Of a stretch of 64,000 nt of DNA, positions 16,020 through 22,993 are shown one piece after another. Position 1 is the first letter of the stretch. Each line of letters starts with the position of its first letter. The notes beneath the pieces were generated by a model. It saw only the letters and a program-made list of their open reading frames with translations, ran no database searches and was not told where the DNA came from. The stretch lies in NCBI GenBank assembly GCA_903857865.1, contig CAIOGO010000013.1, forward strand, positions 58,963-122,962. Direction: 5' to 3'. A program made the translations under genes and the position numbers. Source of the stretch: an uncultured bacterium. GTDB taxonomy: Bacteria > Bipolaricaulota > Bipolaricaulia > UBA7950 > UBA9294.

Positions 16020-16594
16020 GCGAGATTCTCGATCAGCGCCCGCTCATTGTGGCGCTCGCTGGTCCCAACGGCGCGGGCAAGACGACGTTCTACCATGCCT
16101 TTCTCGAACCGACGCAGCTTCGTTTCGTCAGTGCCGACGTGCTGGCGGAGGCGCTGCGACTGGCGCCCTATGACGCGGCTGAGCTGGCCAATACCGTTCG
16201 TCGGCATCTGGCTGCCGAACGCGAGAGCTTCATCTTCGAGACGGTGTTCTCAGACCCCGTCGGCGACAAGCTAGGCTTCCTGAAGGCCGCCACAGAGGAG
16301 GGTTACACCGTGGTGTTGTGCTTCATCGGCCTTCCGAGTCCGGATGCTTCGGAACAGCGGGTTGCGATGCGGGTTTCCCAAGGTGGTCATGACGTGCCAA
16401 CGGAGAAGCTAGCCGAGCGATTCGGGCGAACGCTGCGAAATCTCGAGGTGGGGATCCGCGAGCTGCCGCACGTCTGGGTGTTCGACAACGGCGATCTTGA
16501 AAAGCCGTTCCGCAAGGTCGCTGTGTTCAGGGACGGTCGTCGGGCCGAATTCCATCCGCCGATCCCCGACTGGCTTCGACCGCTGCTGCCCTGA
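16016..16594 (+). CDS. Zeta-toxin-like P-loop kinase
   Basis: 192-residue P-loop NTPase with Walker A GPNGAGKTT (residues 16-24), a conserved RESFIFETVFSDP strand-turn and a HDVPTEKLAERFGRTLRNL lid segment, as in zeta toxins and related kinases. True zeta toxins phosphorylate UDP-N-acetylglucosamine and block wall synthesis. Whether this relative uses that substrate is not shown by the sequence. The GTG start at 16016 overlaps the antitoxin stop. The 3' neighbour is a DUF6429 gene 150 bp away. Together with the ParD-like gene it is the third small stability or defence module in the window. Confidence 0.82.
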   Translation: MSEILDQRPLIVALAGPNGAGKTTFYHAFLEPTQLRFVSADVLAEALRLAPYDAAELANTVRRHLAAERESFIFETVFSDPVGDKLGFLKAATEEGYTVVLCFIGLPSPDASEQRVAMRVSQGGHDVPTEKLAERFGRTLRNLEVGIRELPHVWVFDNGDLEKPFRKVAVFRDGRRAEFHPPIPDWLRPLLP

Positions 16595-16746
16595 GGCGAT
16601 GGAGCACGATGTGGAATGGACTGTGCTTGCGCCCCGGTCCCTCTACGGCTTGCGCCACGCCCGCGGGCACCGGCTCAGATCGCAGGCCCCCGGCGCGCTT
16701 CCGCGCCTCTCCGTGGGTGTGATAGCATGCCGCGGGAGGGCATGAA

Positions 16747-17010
16747 ATGCTGGAGAACGGCGATCCAACTCAGATGTCGAGGAGCCTGACGCTGCTTCTT
16801 CTCTATCTTTCTTCCTGGGAAGAAGAGCCGATCCGCGGGGCGTCGACCATCCGTCGAGCGTGGAAGAACCATCGCTTCGAGACCCTCGATGCTCTGGCAG
16901 AGGAGGGCCTTCTGGAGGCGCCTCACCGAGCGAAGTGGGTCCGAATCACCGACGCCGGACTCGCGAGGGCGCGGGCGCTTGCGGAGCAGATGCGGCCGCT
17001 GTGCGAGTAG
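16747..17010 (+). CDS. DUF6429-like winged-helix protein
   Basis: 87 residues with the DUF6429 pattern: LTLLLLYLSSWEEE, then RRAWKNHRFETLDALAEEGLLEAPHRAKWVRITDAGLARARAL. It resembles a compact winged helix with the E-E-G-L-L wing and an ITDAG turn, as in small transcriptional regulators. No partner domain is present. GGGAGGGC precedes the ATG. It stands alone between the zeta-like toxin gene and a solo RAYT end motif (17030-17072), so it is probably cargo of the island. Function is unknown; DNA binding is inferred from the fold pattern only. Confidence 0.72.
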   Translation: MLENGDPTQMSRSLTLLLLYLSSWEEEPIRGASTIRRAWKNHRFETLDALAEEGLLEAPHRAKWVRITDAGLARARALAEQMRPLCE

Positions 17011-17029
17011 CCGAGAGTTGCGGGACGTC

Positions 17030-17072
17030 ACCGCCCCTTCGGTGCGGGGGGCAGGGCGCGGGGTCAGATCTT
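17030..17072 (+). mobile_element. Solo RAYT-type end
   Basis: A hairpin of the GCCCC/GGGGC type (about 17031-17051) is followed by GCGCGGGGTCAGATCTT, matching the motif 5' of the RAYT gene (14623-14639) with one base missing. No transposase is attached. Confidence 0.55.
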
Positions 17073-17268
17073 CACTTAACAGATGTCGGCAGATCAGTAA
17101 CCATCAGCAAAACGTCACACGTCCATCCTGACTCGTGACACGGCTCGCTCTCGCGCCGACACGGCCGTGCTGTGGCCCCACTCATCAGCCGTTGTGCGTT
17201 TCCCGAACAGATAGCCATCCCCGGGTGACTCTGACGCCGCTGAGCCGTTTCTCAGCGTCGCTCCTTGG

Positions 17269-17964
17269 CTAGACCCGCAGCTGACTCCCGGCGGGCACCT
17301 CGACGAACCGCTCGCCGTAGGCGTCGCGCAGGATTGCCGTCGCCCCGTCGCCGGTGCAGTGGCACGGCGCGATGCGAACGACGCCGAGACGGAGGAGCTG
17401 CTCAGCGACGTAGCGGACCTCGGCATCGTCGCGGCGGTAGAGGTGAAAGCCGCCGACGATGAGGGCAAGCGGCCGCTGGGCGAGCCTCGTTGCGAGGTCG
17501 GCGACTGTGGCGATGCCCGCATGAGCGCATCCCGTGATCAGGACAGGTCCCTCGGCGCCGTCAACGAGGAGGGCCTGCTCGCGGATCTTGCGGCCGAATT
17601 GGCCGGTCGACTTCACGCCAGGGCAGATCTGCTCGGAACGTCTGACCGCAATGACCTGGACACCGCTTCGGCGTTGGCCGGCAAAGCGGCGTGCAAGCGC
17701 CGCCGGAACGTACAAACGCAACCCCTTGCGCGTCACGGCGGACACGGCGCCGATGTGGTCGCAGTGCTCGTGGGAGAGCACGAGCGCGCCCAGCGTGCTC
17801 AGGTTGCAGCCGAGGGCGCGGGCGTTCTGCTCGAAGACGAGCTTGTCGGCACCGGTGTCGAACAGGACGGACTCGTCGCCCATGCTGACCCACGCGGAGA
17901 ACCCCCAGCCGGGACGTAGCTCCTTCTGGGCCCGGTTGTCGTAGAGAATCGAGATCGTTGCCAC
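17269..17964 (-). CDS. MBL-fold metallohydrolase, dihydropterin-phosphate-synthase-like group
   Basis: 231-residue metallo-beta-lactamase-fold protein. The metal site is SHEHCDHIGA (His65, His67, Asp69, His70), with later ligands in GCAHAGI and GGFHLYRRDD. The latter motifs are typical of the archaeal-like group that includes the MJ0301-type enzyme of methanopterin synthesis. Here the substrate is unknown, since no pterin genes are nearby. The stop TAG lies in a CTAG (17269-17272), next to a 7-bp hairpin CGCTGAG/CTCAGCG (17238-17257), again the CTAG-hairpin layout. It probably forms its own transcription unit. Confidence 0.85.
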   Translation of the reverse strand: MATISILYDNRAQKELRPGWGFSAWVSMGDESVLFDTGADKLVFEQNARALGCNLSTLGALVLSHEHCDHIGAVSAVTRKGLRLYVPAALARRFAGQRRSGVQVIAVRRSEQICPGVKSTGQFGRKIREQALLVDGAEGPVLITGCAHAGIATVADLATRLAQRPLALIVGGFHLYRRDDAEVRYVAEQLLRLGVVRIAPCHCTGDGATAILRDAYGERFVEVPAGSQLRV

Positions 17965-18070
17965 GGAACCTCCTCACTGGCCTGAAGCCTAGTCGGAGAC
18001 GGCAGCCGGAGCAACCATCCGCGGCCTTTTGGCTCGGCGTCCAAAGCACGTCGCGAACGGCCCTCACACC

Positions 18071-18154
18071 CAACGAACCCAATGAACTCAATGGACCAGA
18101 CGAACTCAACGAACCCAGCAGACTCAACGAACTGAACGCACTCAACGGACTGCT
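18071..18154 (+). repeat. 9-bp degenerate tandem repeat, locus 2
   Basis: About nine units of a GAACTCAAC-type 9-mer, in phase over 84 bp. The tract is an open frame (repeats of Asn-Glu-Leu) but has no start or family likeness. Locus 1 is at 14072-14115. The rest of 17965-18306 shows no gene. Confidence 0.75.
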
Positions 18155-18306
18155 CGACGCGGAAGGCATTGCTCCTTCACATCCACACGAGCGGCCCTCT
18201 ATGATCGAAGCCGGTTCGGCTGCAGGATCGGACTCAGGTGGGCGTCGGTCGGAAGATGAGGTGAGTAGAGACGAGAACGGGAGAGAGACTCGCATCCATC
18301 GTTGCC

Positions 18307-19218
18307 TTGCTGCTGCCGGCATTCGTCGTGGCCGCTCAAGAAGCGCCGATGCAGTTGGAGGACGCGCTTGCGATCTTCCAAGGCGATCGCGTGGTCGTTG
18401 AGTACAGCAGCCAGGGACGCGCGCAGCTCGAGGCTGCGATTGACGCGCTGAAGGTTGCCCTGTGCGTTCCCGATAGCCTTGATGAGACAAGAGAGTCCGA
18501 AGTCAACGCGTTCCTCGTTGCCTGGGATCAGAGGGATCTGACCGTCAAGCTCTCGCAGGGCTACTTGACACTGGGTGTGATCTTCGCGAAGGGAGGGGAC
18601 GGCGAAGCGGATGCCTACCGGAAGGGGAAGCACTGGGGCCTCAAGAGCCTGCGGATGGATCCGGACTTCGCTCTGGTCGAGAAGCGAGATGGCTTCCTCA
18701 ACGCGGTGGGGCAAGAGACGGACGTGCCCTCCCTCTACTGGGCGTGCATGAATTGGCTGAGCCTCGCCAACTTCGACCGACTGGCGGCGGTGTCTTCCGG
18801 CGTTGTGAAGAAGACCATCGCCATGTTCGAGCGAGTCCTGGAGCTCGACGAGACGTATGACTGCTACGGCGCCTACCGCGTCCTCGGTAGCATCTGGGGA
18901 GCCCTCCCTTGGTTGCCTTTCGGTACGTACCGAAGGGATCTGGAACGGGCACGAACGTACCTCTGCCACGTGGTCGATGATCCGCAACTCTGCGGGGATC
19001 CCCGGCCGTGGCCTATCGATCCTGCGTGCACGGAGTACCTGGGGAATCGGCGCGTTCTCGCGGAGTACTACCTGATGGAGAAGGGCCTACGGGCGGAGGC
19101 GGCGCAGGTCCTGCAGAGCGTCCTCGATGCGCCGGTCGGCGACACCTACCCACTGTTCAACGCCCGAGCCCAGGACGACGCACGACGGCTCCTTGAGGAA
19201 GCCCGCAAGCACCTCTAG
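18307..19218 (+). CDS. TatT-like periplasmic TPR protein (TRAP-T family), copy 1
   Basis: 303 residues from a TTG at 18307. An N-terminal hydrophobic stretch (LLLPAFVVAAQEA) looks like the end of a signal peptide, so the true start may be a little upstream, but no ATG or GTG is in frame there. The body is helical with TPR-like pairs and the recurring LSQGYLTLGVIFAKGG and GKHWGLKSLRMDPDFA segments seen in TRAP-transporter T components. A second copy lies at 35794-36645. The known TatT binds hydrophobic ligands next to TRAP transporters; no TRAP genes are here, so the partner is unknown. The stop TAG is part of a CTAG that opens hairpin array E. Confidence 0.72.
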   Translation: MLLPAFVVAAQEAPMQLEDALAIFQGDRVVVEYSSQGRAQLEAAIDALKVALCVPDSLDETRESEVNAFLVAWDQRDLTVKLSQGYLTLGVIFAKGGDGEADAYRKGKHWGLKSLRMDPDFALVEKRDGFLNAVGQETDVPSLYWACMNWLSLANFDRLAAVSSGVVKKTIAMFERVLELDETYDCYGAYRVLGSIWGALPWLPFGTYRRDLERARTYLCHVVDDPQLCGDPRPWPIDPACTEYLGNRRVLAEYYLMEKGLRAEAAQVLQSVLDAPVGDTYPLFNARAQDDARRLLEEARKHL

Positions 19219-19287
19219 GCGGCTGCCGGCCACAAGGAGATGGCCGGCAGCTAGAGAGAATGGCTGGTCTGGAGCTTGCCATTCTCT
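19215..19287 (+). repeat. CTAG-hairpin array E (REP-like)
   Basis: CTAG (including the stop of the preceding gene), stem GCTGCCGGCC (19222-19231 with 19242-19251), CTAG, stem AGAGAATGGC (19255-19264 with 19278-19287). The second stem is the same module as in array D. Confidence 0.88.
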
Positions 19288-19539
19288 TGGCGGATCTCGC
19301 CGAACGCTCGACGAGAACGACGATCCGAAGCACAACTACTCGCACGAGCAACTCGTTACCTTGCTTGATAGGCACATCGCGGGACGAGAGAAGAGCAGTA
19401 GTCAGGCAACCGGCGAGCGCTGGAGCAGGCACTCTACGTTCGTCCCGGGATCAACAGCTTTGTAGCGATACGGTCTTGTCGGGGACGCGGTACTTGCGGG
19501 GCGATAGCCCGTACGGGGATGTCCTATTCAACCTATGGT
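19288..19539 (+). other. Non-coding gap, nothing recognised
   Basis: About 250 bp between array E and the yjbQ 3' fragments. No convincing ORF or RNA structure is seen. Confidence 0.5.
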
Positions 19540-19590
19540 CTACTCTCCGATGATCTTGACGAGCACGCGCTTCTTGCGGCGGGGGTCGAA
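19540..19590 (-). pseudogene. Detached YjbQ C-terminus, copy B
   Basis: On the minus strand this reads FDPRRKKRVLVKIIGE and a stop, the conserved YjbQ C-terminus. It is separated from copy A by a perfect 10-bp hairpin (19593-19602 with 19618-19627) and differs from copy A at several residues, so it is not a recent exact duplication. Confidence 0.8.
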
Positions 19591-19634
19591 GAGGCGAGCG
19601 CGCCAAGGTCCTGAGTGCGCGCTCGCCCTTCGTC

Positions 19635-19685
19635 TTAGTCTCCGATAATCTTGATCAAGACGCGCTTTCTACGTCGACCGTCGAA
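19635..19685 (-). pseudogene. Detached YjbQ C-terminus, copy A
   Basis: On the minus strand this reads FDGRRRKRVLIKIIGD and a stop. It is the natural continuation of the yjbQ gene, from which it is cut off by hairpin array F (19702-19747). Confidence 0.82.
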
Positions 19686-19701
19686 CGGACCAGTAAGGGC
19701 A

Positions 19702-19747
19702 GGAGAACAAGCTCAGCCCGTTCTCCCCAGCTGCTCCGCAGAGCAGC
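19702..19747 (+). repeat. CTAG-type hairpin array F inserted in yjbQ
   Basis: Stem GGAGAAC/GTTCTCC (19702-19708 with 19720-19726), junction CCAG, stem GCTGCTC with loop CGCA (19730-19736 with 19741-19747). The order and arm GGAGAAC match 11395-11438 of array A. It lies exactly between the codons for GPWEQ and the C-terminal FDG of yjbQ. Confidence 0.85.
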
Positions 19748-20102
19748 CTTGCTCCCACGGGCCGAGGTCGAGACTGCCATCGGTGATCGCGAGCACAACC
19801 TCGCGGCCCATGATCTGGCGCTTCAGGTGCGCGTCGGCGTTGTCCTCGCCGGTGCGGTTGTGCTCGTAGACGCTCGTCGGCTCGTGCGGCGCGAGCTTCT
19901 CGAGCCAACGTTCGAAGTCGGCGTGCAGGCCGCCTTCGTCGTCGTTCACGAACACACTCGACGTGATGTGCATGGCGTTCACGAGGCAGAGGCCCTCGCG
20001 GATCCCGCTCTTCTCGACGGCGGACGCCACTCGGCCCGTGATGTTCACAAACGCGCGGCGGTGAGGGACGTTGAACCAGAGCTCTTCTCGGTAACTTCGC
20101 AT
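19713..20102 (-). pseudogene. yjbQ: YjbQ-family protein, C-terminus cut by a hairpin insertion
   Basis: YjbQ (UPF0047) proteins are small trimeric enzymes linked to thiamine-phosphate synthesis. The 129-residue frame keeps the family core: [15 protein letters not shown], the [27 protein letters not shown] region with metal-binding His residues, and [13 protein letters not shown]. Right after GPWEQ the frame enters hairpin array F and ends within it, adding [11 protein letters not shown] in place of the usual last 20 or so residues. The missing end is found just beyond the insert (19635-19685). Most catalytic residues are retained, so partial activity is possible, but the C-terminal strand contributes to trimer packing in relatives. 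Confidence 0.85.
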
Positions 20103-20123
20103 GATTCCCCATTCCCAAGCACG

Positions 20124-20251
20124 CCCAACAGCCCCGGGTTTCAGGCTGTTGGGTTCTAGCTGTCGGAGGCCGCTGGACTCCTATCCAACGGCCTCCGACA
20201 GCCGCTGGCCTCTAGCCGTCGCGGGCCGTTGGGCTGTGGCCCAACAGCTAG
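20124..20251 (+). repeat. CTAG-hairpin array G (REP-like)
   Basis: Stem CCCAACAGCC (20124-20133 with 20144-20153), CTAG, perfect 14-bp stem (20159-20172 with 20189-20202), CTAG, stem GTTGGGC (20228-20234 with 20239-20245), CTAG (20248-20251). The last CTAG contains the stop codon of the CsgG-like gene on the minus strand. Confidence 0.88.
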
Positions 20252-21213
20252 GGCCCGACGGTGAACGGCGCGTCGAACGCCGGGCTGCCGGCGATCGACC
20301 CCGTGACGTGGTAGCGCCCGGGCGCGCGGCCGGCCAGATCCCACGTGTAGAGTTGCCACTCGCCATTCGAGACGACGTCCTGCGTCTGATCGAGGACGTT
20401 GCCGCTCGGGTCGATCCACTGGATGTCGAACGAGTCGCCGTTTCGCACGCGGACGAAGTGCACGATGAGTTGGGCGTCGTCGCTCGCCGAGAAGCGAACC
20501 GTCTCGTTCTTGCCCACGTAGCCGCCGCCCTTCGTCTTGACGCTCTCGTACAGGCCATAGCGGAGCTCGCGCGTGTACGTCGACGTGAGGTGCGAGGCGA
20601 CCTGGTCGGAGATCTCGTCGGCTGCCGAGACGATGAGGGAATCGAAGCTGCCGAACGAGACGCCTTGGCGAAGCGTCGTCTCGCTAGATCCCGTCGTGTC
20701 CGTCGACTGCTCGATCCTGCCCGTGCGCGCGTCGATGACTTCGACTTGGGCGAGCACGCGGACGGAGTACTTCTCTGCGGCAACTGCCTCGGCGCAGACC
20801 CCATCCTGCCATCGGACGCACAGGGTCGTCGGCTCGGACAGGGTGTCGACGGCGTACACCGTGCCGGTGACGAGCTTACTCACGCCGGTCAGCGTCCCGA
20901 TCTCGACTGCCGTCGTGGCGTCGATGATGCCGCTTGTGCCGAGGGCGCGCTCCATGAGGAGGGCGTCCAACTGGGCGCGCGAGAACACGTTGATGCCTGG
21001 CTCGCCGACCAGCCGCGATTCGACCCGCCCGCGCAGCGTTTCTTCCGCGCCGCGCCAGCTCGAGCTGTTGCGGAACGCGAGCACCGCGACATCGAGGCGC
21101 TCGGTGGCGATGACGGCCCGCTCCGCGGGTTCGGGGATGACTAGCAGCAAGATGCCGATCACCAGGATGACGCCGATAACGATGGCGATCACGATACCGC
21201 TCTGCTCGTTCAT
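20248..21213 (-). CDS. CsgG/curli-assembly-like envelope protein
   Basis: 321 residues with one N-terminal membrane anchor (about residues 7-27, IVIAIVIGVILVIGILLLV) and no lipobox. The middle matches the CsgG/TolB-N-like domain: LDVAVLAFRN, then VESRLVGEPGINVFSRAQLDALLMERALGTSGIIDATTAVEIG, the hallmark 'modify by name, bind regulator' stretch, followed by LVTGTVYAVD and VEVIDARTGRI. A C-terminal beta domain (about 225-321) with FSASDDAQLIVHFVRV looks like an immunoglobulin or PPC-like sandwich. A GGAGGTGGAG site sets the start at 21213 rather than 21249. It probably sits on the outer face of the inner membrane. The substrate is unknown. Confidence 0.75.
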   Translation of the reverse strand: MNEQSGIVIAIVIGVILVIGILLLVIPEPAERAVIATERLDVAVLAFRNSSSWRGAEETLRGRVESRLVGEPGINVFSRAQLDALLMERALGTSGIIDATTAVEIGTLTGVSKLVTGTVYAVDTLSEPTTLCVRWQDGVCAEAVAAEKYSVRVLAQVEVIDARTGRIEQSTDTTGSSETTLRQGVSFGSFDSLIVSAADEISDQVASHLTSTYTRELRYGLYESVKTKGGGYVGKNETVRFSASDDAQLIVHFVRVRNGDSFDIQWIDPSGNVLDQTQDVVSNGEWQLYTWDLAGRAPGRYHVTGSIAGSPAFDAPFTVGP

Positions 21214-21284
21214 GGGAACTCCACCTCCGTACGTTGCCCGTCCAGACACCTACGGTAGTGCGGAGGGCGAATCGAATCAAGCGC

Positions 21285-22157
21285 CTACGATGGGAGTCCT
21301 CGTTGCGCGATGTGAGCTCGTGCCTCGTCACAGGCACGGCGGTTGGCGCAAGAGAGGTCGTCGCCGCTCAGGAGCGAGACGATGAACGTTGCGGCGAAGG
21401 CGTCGCCGGCTCCGGTCGGGGCGACGTCGAGCACCTCGCTCGCGCTGTGGCGATCCCGTTTCCTCCCTTGCCAGGCGAGCGCACCCTCGGCGCCGAGCGT
21501 GAGCGCGCCGGCGGCGTGGCGGCGAGCGAGTGCATCAACGATGCCGTCGTCCCTATTGGACCCGGTGAGGCATCGGCCCTCGTCGCGGTTCAGGAACAGG
21601 TGCGAGACTCCGGCGAGCTCCTGACGGAAGCGCTCGACACCGTGCGAGCGCACGAGATTCGCGGGAGGCAGGTTGAGCGACACTGTCGCTCTAGAGGCCT
21701 GCGCCAGCGCGATGGCGCGTCGCGCAGCGGCCGCCTGACCCGCGGAGAGGAACGCGTAGCCTGAGACATGGAGATGGTCGAGGTCCACGAACAGCGCGGG
21801 GGTGACGTCGCTCTCGTCCAGGGCGTCGTTCGCGCCGCGCGAGCAGATCATCGAGCGGTCGTGCCCGCGGTGCAGCGCGACGACGACGCCCGACGGCGTC
21901 TCGCTTCGCCGCAGATGCGTCTCGACGCCGCTTGTCCTGAGGTCCCGTTCGAGGAGGTCGCCGACGGGGTCGGCTCCCACGGAGCCGAGGAAGGCGACGT
22001 GTGCACCGAGTCGCGACGCGACGCGGGCGAATGTGCCTGCCGAACCTCCCGGCACGGTGCGCACCGCGGCGCGCACTTCCTGCCCGGCGGCAATCTCGGT
22101 CGGCTCCACGGCATGAACGTCGAGGTTGAGGTCCCCGAGGACGAGGAGCCGAATCAT
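21285..22157 (-). CDS. PfkB-family carbohydrate kinase
   Basis: 290-residue ribokinase-like sugar or nucleoside kinase. The N-terminal PfkB signature appears as VPGGSAGTFARVASRLGAHVAFLGSVGADPVGD, and the C-terminal active-site signature as VAPTGAGDAFAATF with the catalytic Asp. The ATG overlaps the stop of the upstream BtpA/SgcQ-like gene (ATGA), so they are translated together. That context suggests phosphorylation of a pentose, ketose or related sugar processed by the partner. The exact sugar cannot be read from the sequence. Confidence 0.88.
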   Translation of the reverse strand: MIRLLVLGDLNLDVHAVEPTEIAAGQEVRAAVRTVPGGSAGTFARVASRLGAHVAFLGSVGADPVGDLLERDLRTSGVETHLRRSETPSGVVVALHRGHDRSMICSRGANDALDESDVTPALFVDLDHLHVSGYAFLSAGQAAAARRAIALAQASRATVSLNLPPANLVRSHGVERFRQELAGVSHLFLNRDEGRCLTGSNRDDGIVDALARRHAAGALTLGAEGALAWQGRKRDRHSASEVLDVAPTGAGDAFAATFIVSLLSGDDLSCANRRACDEARAHIAQRGLPS

Positions 22158-22939
22158 GAGACGTTGCGCAACGCCGCGATCGCGTCGGCCAGCGTCCTCA
22201 CGCGGCGGGCGTCGACGGGAGCGTCGACGCGGCCGCCTTCCTTGAGCGACGTCCCGACGATGAACCCGTCGGCTTGGCGGTACGCGGAAACGCTCTGCGC
22301 GCCCACACCGCTTCCGACGAACACGGGGAGGCGCGTCAGGCGCTTGGCAGCCTCCAGGTCGGCCGCGTTCATGTGGAAGCCGGTTCCCATGCCGGTGAGG
22401 ATGAGCGCGTCAGGTCGATTGCGATCGACGTCGACGACCGCCTGTTCGAGTTGCGTCAAGTGCGCGGCGTGCTTCACGTGCACGTCGGCGAGGATCTCGA
22501 CCTCCGCTCCGAGGTCGCGGCGCAGGCGGTGAAGCTCGCGCGCCTGCCCTTCGATCACACCCTGGTCGGTAAACGCCACGCCGGCGAACACGTTGACGCG
22601 GACGAAGGCCGCGCCCGTGGCGGCGGCGATCGCCAGCGCCGCCAGCCCGTCGTTGCGCAGGACGTTCACGCCGAGCGGCACTCGCGCCTTGTCCACGAGG
22701 CGTTGGACGATGACGGCCATCATCGCGGCTGTCTCGGTGGGTGCCACCTTGGCGAAGGGTACGTCGCCGAAGTTCTCGACGAGGACGGCATCGACGCCTC
22801 CCTTCTCGAGGGCCTCGAGGTCACGCAACGCCGCGTCGAGAATCGGCCTCGCGCCTCGCCTCGCGTAGTCCGCGCTGCCGGCCAGCGGGGCGAGGTGGAT
22901 CATCCCAACGAACGGCTTCGAGGTCGAAAGCAGCTTCAT
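22154..22939 (-). CDS. BtpA/SgcQ-family TIM-barrel protein
   Basis: 261 residues matching the BtpA/SgcQ family: the start FVGMIHLAPLAGS, then DALEKGGVDAVLVENFGDVPF, LGVNVLRNDGLAALAIAAATGAAFVRVNVFAG and DALILTGMGTG, as expected of a TIM barrel with a phosphate-binding end. SgcQ is a putative sugar enzyme of E. coli, and BtpA affects photosystem I in cyanobacteria; the biochemical reaction is not established. It is the first gene of a two-gene operon with a PfkB kinase, so a sugar-phosphate reaction is likely. It is divergent from the phosphatase gene at 22994. Confidence 0.88.
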   Translation of the reverse strand: MKLLSTSKPFVGMIHLAPLAGSADYARRGARPILDAALRDLEALEKGGVDAVLVENFGDVPFAKVAPTETAAMMAVIVQRLVDKARVPLGVNVLRNDGLAALAIAAATGAAFVRVNVFAGVAFTDQGVIEGQARELHRLRRDLGAEVEILADVHVKHAAHLTQLEQAVVDVDRNRPDALILTGMGTGFHMNAADLEAAKRLTRLPVFVGSGVGAQSVSAYRQADGFIVGTSLKEGGRVDAPVDARRVRTLADAIAALRNVS

Positions 22940-22993
22940 GGTGGGCGACTATACGCCCGTCCCGCAGCGGCGAGCAACTGCGGGCGGAGGTCT

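Noticed and set aside
18071-18154. 9-bp repeat as a coding gene with Asn-Glu-Leu repeats
   Set aside because: No start codon with a ribosome site, no conserved flanks, and the frame is only open because the unit length is a multiple of three.
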